From: Priapulus caudatus
Lineage: Eukaryota; Priapulida; Priapulimorpha; Priapulimorphida; Priapulidae
DNA: 64,000 nucleotides
NCBI RefSeq assembly: GCF_000485595.1
Contig: NW_014577074.1
Location: forward strand, 615,981-679,980
Direction: 5' to 3'
Of this stretch, positions 1-12,100 are shown piece after piece. Position numbers and translations under genes: made by a program. Each line of letters opens with the position of its first letter. Position 1 is the stretch's first letter. The notes under the pieces are model-generated. The model saw only the letters and a list, made by a program, of their open reading frames with translations. It had not been told where the DNA came from and made no database searches.

Positions 1-65
1 CTGCCGCTACCACTACTGCTACCACTAACACTAGCACTATAACACTACCAGTACCATTATCACTG

Positions 66-96
<31 letters not shown>

Positions 97-157
97 CGCT
101 ACCACTACTGCTACCACTAACACTAGCACTATAACACTACCAGTACCATTATCACTG

Positions 158-188
<31 letters not shown>

Positions 189-249
189 CGCTACCACTAC
201 TGCTACCACTAACACTAGCACTATAACACTACCAGTACCATTATCACTG

Positions 250-280
<31 letters not shown>

Positions 281-333
281 CGCTACCACTACTGCTACCA
301 CTAACACTAGCACTAACACTACCACTATCACTG

Positions 334-364
<31 letters not shown>

Positions 365-510
365 CGCTACCACTACTGCTACCACTAGCACTAGCACGAC
401 CACTACCACTACCACTGCTACTACTACTAGCCCGCTGCTGCTGCCGCCGCTACCACTACTGCTATCATTACCAAAACCACGACTACCGTTACCGCCACTG
501 CTGCTGCTGC
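1..510. repeat. 92-bp minisatellite of CTG/CTA/CAC triplets
   Basis: The word CTGCCGCTACCACTACTG recurs at 1, 93, 185 and 277, an exact 92-bp period, then at 361 after an 8-bp shortening. Each unit ends in a CTA/CTG triplet run. The array continues beyond the left edge of the window and degenerates after about 420. Long open frames on both strands here are low-complexity translations of the repeat and not genes. Confidence 0.93.
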
Positions 511-1052
511 CAGTAACACGACTGTACTGCTATTATATTGCGACTATATACTACTGCTGAAAAATTAGCAATTTTGGCCGGTGCGTTGTCTTTCGCTGGG
601 TGTGCGTCAGCATTCGTTACTCGTTATTCGTTATCGTTCGTCGAGCGCGCTGGACCAACGCTATGCATTCGTTGTCATTCATCGTGTACGTCGGGATTTC
701 ACAAAAATGTGCGCGGAGCTCGACGCATGAATGTACACCCCAGAAGGACGCCAGACACGTGCAGAGCGAGCTGGACCAACGCCAGACACACGCGGAGCAC
801 ACGCTGGGTACTCGTTGTATGTTTGTCGACTGAGGTGTAGCGCACACCTAGCGCACACCTAGCGTGCTTCTAACGCATGTCCAGCGAACATGCAGCGAAT
901 ATGCATGGGCGTGCTGAACGAGTGCTGAACGAGTCTGTAGCGCGCCCAGCGTTCTTCTAGCGTGTTCCTAGCGTGTACGCAGCGTGTAGCCCCACCTCCT
1001 CATCATCACTTCTCCTCCGACCCTCATGGGTGATAATAGAGGTTCCTGCTGA

Positions 1053-2140
1053 TTGTGTCTAGAAGAACCACCTCAGAAGATGGAGGATCCCGACAGGCTG
1101 CGACTACAATACGAAATCGCGGTTCTCCAACATCAGCAGAACCTCATGAAACTGGCACTTCATCAAGTCCATGTCATCAGGAGAAAGAGAAAGAGAAGAG
1201 GTCAACGGAGGTTCTGGGTCCGACCGTGGATCGGTAGGCGACAACAGTTTGGCCTGTATGACCAGCTACTTGTTGAACTCCGTAACGAAGACCAGGCAGC
1301 CTTCAAGAACTTCATGCAGATGCTCCCCGAGATGTTCGACGAGCTGCTAACCAGAGTGGGTCCGAGGATCACCAAGCAGAATACAACCTACAGAGAGGCC
1401 CTCGACCCTTGCCTGAAGCTTAATTGCCCTCACGCTGTGGCATCTTGCCTCTGGGACCAAGTATCACTCAATATCCTATAGGTGGAGGGTGCCTCACAAC
1501 ACCATATCCCTGCTCATCCCGGAAGTGTGCCAGGCCATCATCGATGAGTACAAGGATGAGGGGATGAAGTGCCCCACCACTCCTGAGGAATGGTGTGCCA
1601 TATCTGACAAGTTCATGGAGAGGTGGAACTTCCCCCATACCTGTGGTGCACTTGATGGCAAGCACGTCAACTGCAAGTGTCCTCCAAACAGTGGTTCCCT
1701 ATACTACAACTACAAAAGGTTCTACTCTGTTGTCCTCATGGCGCTCGTGGATGCTGATTACAAGTTCATCTGGGCAGACATTGGCGGTATGGGATCAGCA
1801 TCAGACGCTCAGATCTACAATGCTTCTGAGCTGAATGAATGCATTGAAGATGGTATAGTCTAGGCTTCCCAGATCCCGATCCTCTTCCCAACGACAACCA
1901 AGATGTGCCCTACTTCTTCGTCGGCGACGATGCCTTCACCCTACGACCCAACATGATGAAGCCGTACAGCCTCCGGGGTATGACGCGGCCGTAGCGCATC
2001 TTGAACTAACGGCTTTCCCGAGCCAGGAGGGTCGTAGAAAATGACTTCGGCATCCTGGCCAACCATTTCCAAGTTCTCCTGAGCACGATGCAGCAGCAGC
2101 CCGAGACCGTCAAGCTCATTGTCACAGCATGCATATAATC
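1053..2140 (+). pseudogene. PIF/Harbinger (HARBI1-like) transposase, inactivated
   Basis: This is a decayed DDE transposase of the PIF/Harbinger superfamily. The N-terminal part (from about 1080) has the family's WVRPW motif followed by a GLYDQLLVELRNED block. A frameshift near 1418-1429 moves the frame into RVPHNTISLLIPEVCQAI and the first catalytic Asp in GALDGKHV (about 1650). A second frameshift near 1855 leads to the second Asp in VGDDAF (about 1925). In-frame stops at 1992 and 2007 interrupt the stretch before RLSRARRVVENDFG, which holds the catalytic Glu. All three catalytic residues survive, but two frameshifts and two nonsense codons make it non-functional. Surrounding DNA from about 540 to 2520 is probably the rest of the element. 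Confidence 0.9.
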
Positions 2141-2199
2141 ACGCTGCCGTTCGCTGGCTGTGCGTTGAATGCGCGGTGCATGCCCGGACCATTCGTTCC

Positions 2200-2425
2200 G
2201 TGCGCTAGCAACACGCTGTGCATTCGTTGGATTTTTTAACATGTGCGCCCTGTATACGCGCAGCGCGCTAGCAACACGCTGTGCATTCGTTGGATTTTTT
2301 AACATGTGCGCCCTGTATACGCTCTGTATGCGCTCTGTATGCGCCCTGTATACGCTCTGTATGCGCTCTGTATGTGCCCTGTATACGCGCAGCGCGCTAG
2401 CAACACGCTGTGCATTCGTTGTCAA
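2200..2425. repeat. Tandem subterminal repeats of the Harbinger element
   Basis: The block GCGCTAGCAACACGCTGTGC followed by ATTCGTTGG and a TTTTTTAACATGTGCGCCCTG tract occurs twice in tandem (about 2205 and 2264) and partly again at 2394. Between them lie short repeats of CTGTATGCG and CTGTATACG. Related GCATTCGTT words occur at 609-680, on the other side of the transposase, which suggests these are subterminal repeats of the same element. Confidence 0.6.
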
Positions 2426-2520
2426 CTCGCTAGCTTCTCCCAACTCCTGACAAAAGTTGGGCGCACAACGACGCACTGATCTTATTTTCCATTTTTTCAA
2501 TGCACGGGCCGTGCGTCGCG

Positions 2521-3482
2521 TATGTGTGATTGGGCCATTAATATAGATATTGGCTCAATAAATATGGGCTATTAATATAGACTGGGCCAAACATATAGAA
2601 TCTGTTGTTGCTGCTCCTGTCGCTAATGTTGATGACCATTGCGAGGGGTTGTCGCGGTTTTACACAGTTCTCAATACTATAAACAACTCTAAGGTAACAG
2701 TACATCCGCTATAAATTCAGTACGTTTACTAAAGGTACGATCGACTGTCTAATTCACATACTAGCTTCACCTCTCCAATTGCGTATGTCAATAACGTGTT
2801 TAAAACAGCGAGCCAAATAATTAAGAGCCTGAGGGATCAATTAAGTGACAGAAATAGCACTGAAAATGTAGCCTACAGACACAATACCCCTAGCTAGCAC
2901 GTCTAAATAAGGAATAACGCGTTGGCTTTGGTCTCCTGGATGCGAACATATGTCACTAGAGAAGAACTATCCTTTCAATATCAGAAAAGCACATCAATCT
3001 CGCCTTAGAAATGTCAAATAGGAACGATGGGTGAAACCATTTTACTTCCATGCCGCCATTCTTCATGAATAGACAGATATTGCCATTACGAATGCCATTC
3101 ATGTTATTGTACACGCTGCATCTGACTATATGTACATTATAGAGATGAGAGGAATCCGTGTCTATAATCCTGGTCTAATTACATACTGACCAGGATTCAG
3201 TGGCATATGACTCGTGTGTTATCTCGGGTGAATAATGACAAGGTTTGTCATTATATTCACCCCTAGTATTATGAGAGAAATGGGAACACATTTATATCAG
3301 AAGTATAGATAATAGGGAATTCCCTATTATCTACTTCTGTTTATATGACATTCGTATATATATATATATCAAGAGCTAATAATAGACTATTTTAATTAAT
3401 AATAGCTAATTAATAAGAGCTAATATCAAAAGTTAATAATACCTATTACCTAAATATATATAGGTATTATTAGCTCTTGATA
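2521..3482. other. Non-coding, AT-rich, with short hairpins
   Basis: No gene is seen. A perfect palindrome of TAGATAATAGGGAA and its complement sits near 3308-3336, and AAGAGCTAATAATA pairs with TATTATTAGCTCTT across 3368-3478. A similar AGAGCTAATAAT hairpin recurs near 13433. Confidence 0.6.
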
Positions 3483-4336
3483 TAATATCAGGAGTCTATC
3501 AATAGAAGTAAGACAGACTGAAACTGGCAAAATTCAACATTTAGTTGCCTTATAGTCTACCTATGATTTATTGTGTTTAACTCGATAAACTTGAGCTCAA
3601 ATCTTACCTTAATCATTAAACTAATGCCGTGTCTAATCGTTGGTCTCACAAAAATGACAAATCGGGAGATATCGGTTCAAACGTACAATGTGGTTTTTGA
3701 AAGTTATACCGCATTTTCAACAACTGTGAACCGAAACATAAGGGCAATGCTTTTGAAAGCCCTCTATTGCTTAGCAATGCAAACATAGCAAACAACTAGC
3801 GAGGTTTGCCAGCGGCACTTTCGGAAAGTTAAACACGACTTGGTGTTATTGATACTATTTACATTAGAAATAAAAAATTTCACATGTTTAGTATTTTTAC
3901 TCCATTTTATTTTTTCTTAACAAGTATCGTTTCTAATGTAATTAACTGTCATTCGACATGGCCTTATAATAACAAACAAGGCGTGGTTTAACTTTCCGAA
4001 TCCCTGGCAAACCTCGCTAGTTGTTTTGCTATGTTTGCATTGCCTAAGCGATAGAGGGCTTTCAAAAGCATTGCCCTTATGTTTCGGTTCACAGTTGTTG
4101 AAAATGCGGTATAACTTTCAAAAACCACATTGTACGTTTGGACCGATATCTCCCGATTTTGTCATTTTTGTGAGACCAACGATTAGACACGGCATTAGTT
4201 TTACATGATTAAGGTAAGATTTGAGCTCAAGTTTATCGAGTTAAACACAATAAATCATAGGTAGACTTAAGGCAACTAAATGTTGAATTTTGCCGGTTTC
4301 AGTCTGTCTTACTCCTATTGATAGACTCCTGATAAT
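3483..4336. mobile_element. Large fold-back (long inverted repeat) element
   Basis: About 345 bp starting TAATATCAGGAGTCTATCAA (3483) reappears as its reverse complement ending at 4336, with a central spacer of roughly 130-150 bp (about 3835-3975). The arms are near-identical across TTAACTCGATAAACTTGAGC and GCTAGTTGTTTGCTATGTTT segments. No transposase frame is present, so this is a non-autonomous fold-back element; small open frames within the arms are incidental. The terminal word also occurs as a short hairpin at 12691. Confidence 0.88.
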
Positions 4337-7092
4337 ATATATATATATATATATAATATATATATCATGAATGAGCAACAACAAAAGCAACGGGGAAGTA
4401 AAATCTGGACACATGAATGCTGCATGCATGCTGAATAGTGAGAGCACGGGGGAAAGTGGGGGAACTTACCGTCAATACAATCCTCCCCCGCTACGCACGC
4501 GTCCGGGCTGATCAAACATCCTGCAACGAAGACGAAGCACGCATTATAATTACCGTCCTCGCCTACACTAATTACGATATCAGTGACTATGACGAGCTAT
4601 GGCAGCGGCAACATCACATCCACTCCGGTTAACTAATCCACTAATTGCTTCAAACCATTTGGAGTGAACTAATTGTGCACGTACGAGCTGCGGGCACAAA
4701 ATTTACTTGGCAATCTGCATGCCCAACTTCCCTCTAAACGTATTTGCACCGGGATGTTGGTGTATAGATGGATGCAATAGATCGAATGCAATATACGTAA
4801 TGCAAACACATTAAAATCCATAGATATTAGGAGTTGTAATGATAATGCAACCGATAATTTGTGCTATGCATAAAATCAGGAGTTACTCTTTATTTTAACT
4901 CCTGATAAAATGAATGAATAAACGAATGAAACACTGAATATTGTAGATATACGCCGTACTGAGAAGGAAATCATATATTAAAAACATTGATTATATGACA
5001 CAGAGACCACCTGAGAGCATGCGCATGCGCAGGCACCCAGTAGATATTACGCTAAAGCTCCTGACCCTTAGACCCATTTACTATACAGCATAACCTGGTC
5101 CTAGCTGTGCGACTTGCCATATCTTCCGTTACACTTAAGCTGGTAGCACAATTTTAAAACCAATTGTAAACATTCTTCATTACTTCTGCTTCGTGTAAGT
5201 TGAGGGAAACTAACTTTCTGTTATGCAGAGGGGGGGGGGGAATAGTCAAGTCCATATCCAGTTGGGAAAATCCAAGAAAGGGATCACTTGTGATAATGGT
5301 CCATCGCCGTTTTTTCGCGGTGCGCAAAAACAGGAAAAAAGTTGTGGCGGGCTGTGACATGTGTTTGTCGCGGCGCACCACCATTTTTTATAAAGTATAA
5401 ATGTAAAATAAAATGAAAATTCAAAATAAAAATGCTTGACATGTGTTTGACATTTGTGGCCTTTTATTGTTCGCTGGAATATATCAAAGTACATCAACAA
5501 CCATGGCAAATTTAGTAATTTACTGATATACATTTTAAAATATGACTGAAAAATGTTACGACCGGGACTTTCTGGACTAATACCGTGGCACCGGGACCAG
5601 CATGTCGTACCGGGAGGATCCCGGTGAGACCGGGACACTTGGGACGTCTGCTGTTATACCTCAATGACCACTAATCATACAATGACTTAGATGCTGCCAG
5701 AATATGTAACGTATTTTTACAGCGTTAATATTGCCTATCACGCATGTGTGTAGGTTATATAAATGTTGATTTATCAACTGTAATGGGAACGTTCGTTGGA
5801 GGGTACTATTGTTTGCCCGACACTCAAAATACTGCCCCGACAAATATGACTATAAAATTACATACATTACGCTCATTAAAGCAAACACCATGTACGGTTG
5901 AAAGACTGAGATGCTTTCGCTAATAATTGGAGATTAATTGCTTACAATTCAGTTTAAAAACAAAACTGACAATTAAATCTTATAAAATCTCGAATAAATT
6001 AAGACACACACTATGTTATGCTGCATTTAAGCATCATCTCTACGTAAACCTAATTATATTACACATAAGAGCAAGAATGATGAACACAGTTGGAGAACAT
6101 TGGCTAGTGACTATGTTTATGGCATGGCATATATTTGTATTTATGATTTTATTATATTATTATAATAGGTCTTATTACCTTACACTTATTGTCATGTACT
6201 GATAACATATTGTGAATGCAATCGTGTGCAGATATTTTTATGTTGGCACAGCATATCAGTAAATATTCCATAGAAGCGTATAGGGCTTCCCGAGAGGAAA
6301 GACATATGCTAAAATTCCAATTCCAATAAGGAGTTTTGTTCTAACCAAGATGATTATATACTCATCGTTTGTGTTCATGCATGAGCTTACGACTATAGGA
6401 AGGCAGGCACACAATAACATGTGTACTTGCATGGCTTCTAATCCATAAATCATACAAAATGTAACTACTTTATTTACGAAATGATGACACGTGACCAAAG
6501 CAACGAATTTCCATAATTGTTCAAATGTTTCATAGACCACAGCATTTTATTTCACACATTCCCCCTAGTATTTCAAAAGCCGTTTAGAAGCTTCGGAATA
6601 TACAGCAAATGGACATGCATGTAAGGTACATTCATTTGGTTTGGTATATATGGTTTCATTCTTTATTTTCCATCAACTCACAGTCAAAATCTTCTACGGT
6701 TAAGAACCTATACACGACATCGCCTTGATGCAAATGTAATAGTAGTAGTAGTAGTTGTAGTAGTGTAGTGTGGTAGAAGGATGATTCGCAGGTGGGAAAC
6801 CTAACAGTGGCTGCGACGTGAACACTCCTTCTGCGGCAACCTACAATGATGGCCCCCTTGATGCAAATGACCAAATGGTAGCAATATTGTATACCGCCAA
6901 GAGGAATAATACTACAGTACTACCATTGTCTTCCCTTCTCTCACGCTCCATACATGTAAACAGCAATAGGTTTGTGCAGAGAGTACGCTCATTTGATTGA
7001 AGAGCAGGTGGAAAAGGGTGAGTGTGGTCAGAGTGCCAACTTTGCATACCGCTCGCTTTGTTTCAAAGTATGTCATGATTTGTCATTATTAA
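4337..7092. other. Intergenic, no supported gene
   Basis: Contains (AT)n at 4338-4366, a G-run at 5230-5240, GC-rich NRF1-like palindromes at 5018-5033 and short GGGACC/GGTCCC repeats near 5560-5640. Open frames here (for example 5927-6202, hydrophobic and AT-rich) show no recognisable family and no splice or start context worth calling. Confidence 0.5.
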
Positions 7093-7345
7093 CCTCTACG
7101 ATACTCCTAGGCCGAGATATTGGAGCGTAATCATGCCTCCCACAGGCCTCACGCCACCTCGAATCCACAATATTCACTATGCTTAGAACTCGCCTTTTGC
7201 GGGTCTGGCTATCGTTTTCCGTCGCCGCTTGGAGCGCTGATAATTGATGTCACATGCCCAAATTTGGTACTCTTACTACACCATATAGTAACTGAGCTGC
7301 GTTGTAGAGACTTAATTTAGAAAACATTGCCGGCTCCATCATGAC

Positions 7346-7985
7346 CACAGGCACTTGAAGCGTTTCAATAAAATATAATGCTAACTAAATACGAATGTTT
7401 CTATAGCCTATAGGCCTACTCTCTTTCACCATTTATTAGCCAACAATTTCCTAGTAAATTCCGTCCACATTCCACGTCCACATTACAGCTGCCGGATGCC
7501 AGCTCTCTCGCGGCGCGACTGTTGCACGCTATACACTATATTTGTTAGGCGAGCAAACGACACACACCGTGGAAGGTTTAGATGGTGTGTCGGTTATGTA
7601 GGAATGGTGTTGGGGTAATGCATGACACAGGAGCCGGGCGATGTCGCGGTCGGCACGAAGATCAAAGAGAGCGACTCGAATTGCGCCAGCTAGGCTGGGA
7701 ATGAGTAGTCCATTGAATCTTCAGGAGGTGCTGACAGGCACGCGGGCTGGGACCCATGCGGGTAACGTTATGCTTGACCGATATATTGGGCCGCGTTGAC
7801 ACCTGGTTCCGAATTGGTCGTGGCAACTTGACCCAAGTGCCGCCACACGCAATCCGCAAACCATATTAGGTTTAGCGAATGCGATAGCACGGTAGCCAGA
7901 TCCCACACTCTTACCATATTCGGGAGGCGTCCGGTTGGTCAGAGTTGGAGGCTAAAGAGGATCTGTTGACGTAGGGAGGAAACGT

Positions 7986-8020
<35 letters not shown>

Positions 8021-8544
8021 CGCGAGGCCACGGACTGGCGTGAGCGCTGCGGAATATAAAGGGGAAGCGGCTGGCTACTCAGGCTTCTATCTATCGAGAC
8101 GTAGTTGAGAAAGGTGTAAGTTGCGCAAGATACGCGGTTTACTATGCACTGTATTGCTGTTCTATCGTTAGCGCACTGCAGACCTTATGTATGTATTAGC
8201 AGATACTAGATATAAAGCACTCGTGAACGTTACTTCTGTGTCTTGTCGCTATCTCTCTTCTGTAGTCTATTACAGATATTCACAGTCGTAGCGCACACTC
8301 AGCGTCTACCCAAATATATATAATTCAAACAGTCACTGTTGCACACTGAGCAACTGGCGAATTAGTGTGTGTGCATAGAGCATTTCACGGACATTGACAG
8401 TAACACTAGTCGGCGGGCATAATAGTGAAACTGAAAGAGAGTACGCGCCTTATAGACATTAAGAATTTGTAGTTACTAGTATCTACTATTAGATTTCGTA
8501 TTTATTTAGCATTATATTTTATTGAAACGTTTCAAGTGCCTGTG
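7346..8544. mobile_element. Inner TIR element with 8-bp target duplication ATCATGAC
   Basis: Begins CACAGGCACTTGAAGCG and ends CGTTTCAAGTGCCTGTG, with matching terminal sequence continuing through TTTCAATAAAATATAATGCT. It is bordered by perfect 8-bp direct repeats ATCATGAC at 7338-7345 and 8545-8552, the expected scar of transposition. The same terminus is found in the element at 17693-18089. The interior has a TATAAA at about 8055 and a 33-base G-run (7986-8018); the interior source is unknown. An 8-bp duplication is typical of hAT-type elements, but no transposase is present. Confidence 0.85.
7986..8018 (+). repeat. Poly-G homopolymer (33 bases)
   Basis: An uninterrupted run of 33 G inside the inner TIR element. 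The run could form G-quadruplex structure, and its length in an assembly is uncertain. Confidence 0.9.
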
Positions 8545-8806
8545 ATCATGACCGGCATTAGCTGTGCTAGAAAAGATAATGGGAGATAAGAGCATAGGCG
8601 ATGCCCCCGAAAGTCACCGAAGATAACCGAAACGCCGGTCATTCATAAAGTTATCGCGGAAAAAACCGAACTATCACGAAGCGACTTTCCTAATAACCCG
8701 CAAAAGGCGAGAAGGATAGTGAATATTGTGGATGCGAGGCGCCGCGAGGCCTGTGGGAGGGGAAGTTTACGAGCCAATATCTCAGCCTAAGAGTATCGTA
8801 TTGACA

Positions 8807-9152
8807 AGCGGTTGGTCTTGTTATAGAGAGCAAAGAATTCTGCTTAATGCAATACCATAAAATTATTCTAGACTCGCAAGCAAAGTAGAATAATATTGCC
8901 GTGAAATAGCACTATTTTCCCGTTTTTCCGTTGTACACTCTAGGTGTATGTTATCAATGGCCGCAGGCACACGGTGCTCTTATACTTTCATATCACGTTT
9001 TTAGAACGAAAGAACAAGGTGCTGACAAAGGATAAGGTTCGTGTCAATGGAGAGATTACATGATGGTTCACATAATATCATCACTGTGTAAAGCGAGTGA
9101 CAGGTGCATTAGTCTAAGGTAACCATGCAGTCGATCACCTACCTACATTATG

Positions 9153-9196
<44 letters not shown>

Positions 9197-12100
9197 TGTG
9201 TGCGTAAGCCACGACTCACTGTATGACAGATGTATTTGACATTACGAAGAAGCATTAGCCTTAGGTCTTCCTAATTGCGCGAGAATCTTTCAGAAGCATC
9301 AACACCCTGCTGTTAAGCAGAAATAACTCACCAGTAACCATGCAGCAGCGCGTGTGCGTGCGTGGCCACACCTACATTAGTTTACAAATATATTTCATGA
9401 TTTTAGATGACAGTAGATGAATAGAGATACTCCTGATTACATACTCCTGAACACACATGCGCGCGTACTTACACATGCACGCATGCATGCGCGTACAGAC
9501 GCACACATACACAAACACGTATGTATGCGCGCACAGACGTTAGCGAGCGAGCGAGCGTGCGTGCTAATTACACATAGTTCTTTCGAAATTTTACGGATTG
9601 GCAGACAGCCTAAACAACTGGCATGCCTCACTAGTAATTTCAAATATTTACGCAACTGCAATGACTGTTTCTAAACTACAGCCACTATTTCAATAGAAAA
9701 CGATTGCATATTGCCTTTATGAATTATGATCTGCCAAACCAGCACCTAGACCCATTAGCAGCCGAGTGACAAGTTGCCTGATAATACCAGAGGCGAATAA
9801 TAACAAATGATTTGACATTTGTCATTATTCACCCCTCATAATACTAAATACGGAGGGGGGGGGGAGGCAGCTAACGCAGCAGGAATTCAATCACACATTA
9901 AAAGTTAATGATTTTTTCGTACATGTTCTGAAATCACATGAATTAATTGTTTTACAATATTTTCATAAAAAGCAATTAGTACATCGAAGAAACGGAGAAC
10001 CCAGCATAAAGGTGATAGCAACAGAATGCATGCTGCCGTATAAAAGAAAAGCCACCTTAATTTTCTACATTGAAAACACTTTTGCATCCATGCAAGTTCT
10101 CATGGTAATATATAGCTCCAAGAAACGGTATTGCTAGGGTTAGAATACCGACAATCCGAATATAGACAATCCGTCGCACAGCCTGGTCGGGCTAGGTAAT
10201 ATAAGAAGCTAGAGGTGGCAAACCGTATCTAAAATTCTACTTAGAACGCATGTATGAAAGCATTATCGGAGACGTTATAGCTCACCGCGCTAATACCCAA
10301 TTAAATTTATCGTTCATGCGATAATTACACCTTATTTTGTTAACCGGCAGCCACGTGGGTGGTTATAAAATGTCACATATTAGTTCCATCCGAGCTTTTC
10401 AGTTCTGCACAAAATGGAAATCTATAGGACTGCACGTTACACGTTGGGAAGGAGCATATTGAAACTCTAAAAAACCCACTCGTTTCCACGCGTGCATGGC
10501 TTCGCATTCAGCCACCCACCCATCCACCCCCACACGCATTTAGACATGGTAGTGCCCTCAATATAATGGGAGTATCCATAGCAGCCGTAAAAACGGGAAC
10601 CCAGCTTGAGAGTAACCATGCGAACGAAGTAGTGAATCGAATGAAGATGGACGCACTTACTGCCAAATACTCCCACAAGTTCTATTCCCTCTATATCAAT
10701 TATAATTTATCGGATGTGAATGCATGCGTATTGTTAAGACACACTACAGACGGTTGCTGTATGGTTTATACCCGTGCCTACAATCAATCCACAAAGATAG
10801 GGCCCGGCCATCAACACCCACATTTTGTCATTTTTTCTTGGAACCAAATCATATGATACTCATGAATGCATGATAACGGTAATGTGTGGGCGCCTCTTAG
10901 CTCAGCAGAATGAGAACAAATCGATGAAGAAGCTAACCAGAGGCATTAAGTGAATGTAGCACAAAATGTCGCGAGACAATATGTCAGGGAATCTTGAGAG
11001 CAGGACATACTAGTAGGTGAATATCACTGAGAGAAATGAGAGCGGAAGAGGAGAGGGTGGGGGGGGGGGAATATACGGAAACTACGTTAGTGAGAGGAGG
11101 TAGGTGGGGAGAGTGGTGATTGGAAGGAAGGCAGAAAAAAGCAAGGATAGTAAGTATGGGAGTAAAGCTGAAAGTTGTAATAAATTTTGAAGACAGGATT
11201 CCTTTTCTGTAGAACTGGGTTTAAGACTTTTTTAGTTTTCCTGCTCCTCATATCCACCATTTATTTTCTCCTTCCTCCTCTTCTTATCCATTTTCTATCA
11301 ACAACCTCCCCCTATCATACCGTCTCTCTATCATTCCCATCCTCCTAACCTTACTTCTCATCTCACACATTTCTGTCCAACCATCCACGCTCAATTTTTG
11401 TTTTCTCATTTGCCCCCCTTCCATCCCTGCCCTTATCTACCACCTTTCACCATTTCTCTTAAACTCCATCCCAAAGCAATGTATAAAAAGCTGTCAACAT
11501 AACGTGCTGTGCTAGATTTTGCATTATTTTACCGACATTTTGTCTCCTATCACGCCTACAGTGTCGGTGTCTTGATACCAATATGCCTCCGTTATATGCC
11601 TACTCAGTCCAGACAGTTATTATTTTGTTCTGACACATACGATTAATATTCACTAAATCACGCCTTTTATATGTACATTTCTGTCTGCCAAGAGCTAAAA
11701 TGCGGTTGCCTAGTTGAAGACTTAATATAAATGTCATTATAATTCGATTACATTGAAAAGATTACGTAAAATACACGTTAATACATTCATGTGCATGTGA
11801 CAAGTGCTGCAGTTGCCTGGCCCAATATCAACTGGAAGGACAGACTGTAAACAGCGTGGCCGTGCAAACGAACTGATCGATGGAGCAATCGTTCATCATG
11901 CAACGAACCAACGTATCCTTCGCATAAGAAATGTCAACGTGCGCAATTTATCATCATAAATATGCACTTATCATATTGGTTACCCATCTTCCCAGCCTTT
12001 AGATTCAATCTTACCGTTTTCATATATGCCATCATTTATCTTATTTCAGTCCCACTCTGGCAATCTACTGAGCACGTTTATACGTCGTGGATGCATTCAA

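Larger units (their letters stand above)
7093..8806. mobile_element. Outer inverted-repeat element, split by a later insertion
   Basis: The left arm (7093-about 7240: TACGATACTCCTAGGCCGAG, then GGCCTCACGCC and CACAATATTCACTATGCTTA) is matched in reverse by the right arm (about 8655-8806, ending CTCAGCCTAAGAGTATCGTA). The arms would lie about 500 bp apart if the inner element at 7346-8544 were absent. No coding capacity is visible. Confidence 0.82.

Noticed and set aside
5018-5033. NRF1-like GCATGCGCATGCGCAG as a promoter
   Set aside because: No gene starts within several kb on either strand.
7541-8330. Solo LTR (TATAAA near 8055, TG start)
   Set aside because: No convincing TG...CA ends with matching target duplication could be found inside the TIR element.
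10566-10856. 96-aa open frame
   Set aside because: No recognisable domain, no splice partner, and composition like surrounding non-coding DNA.
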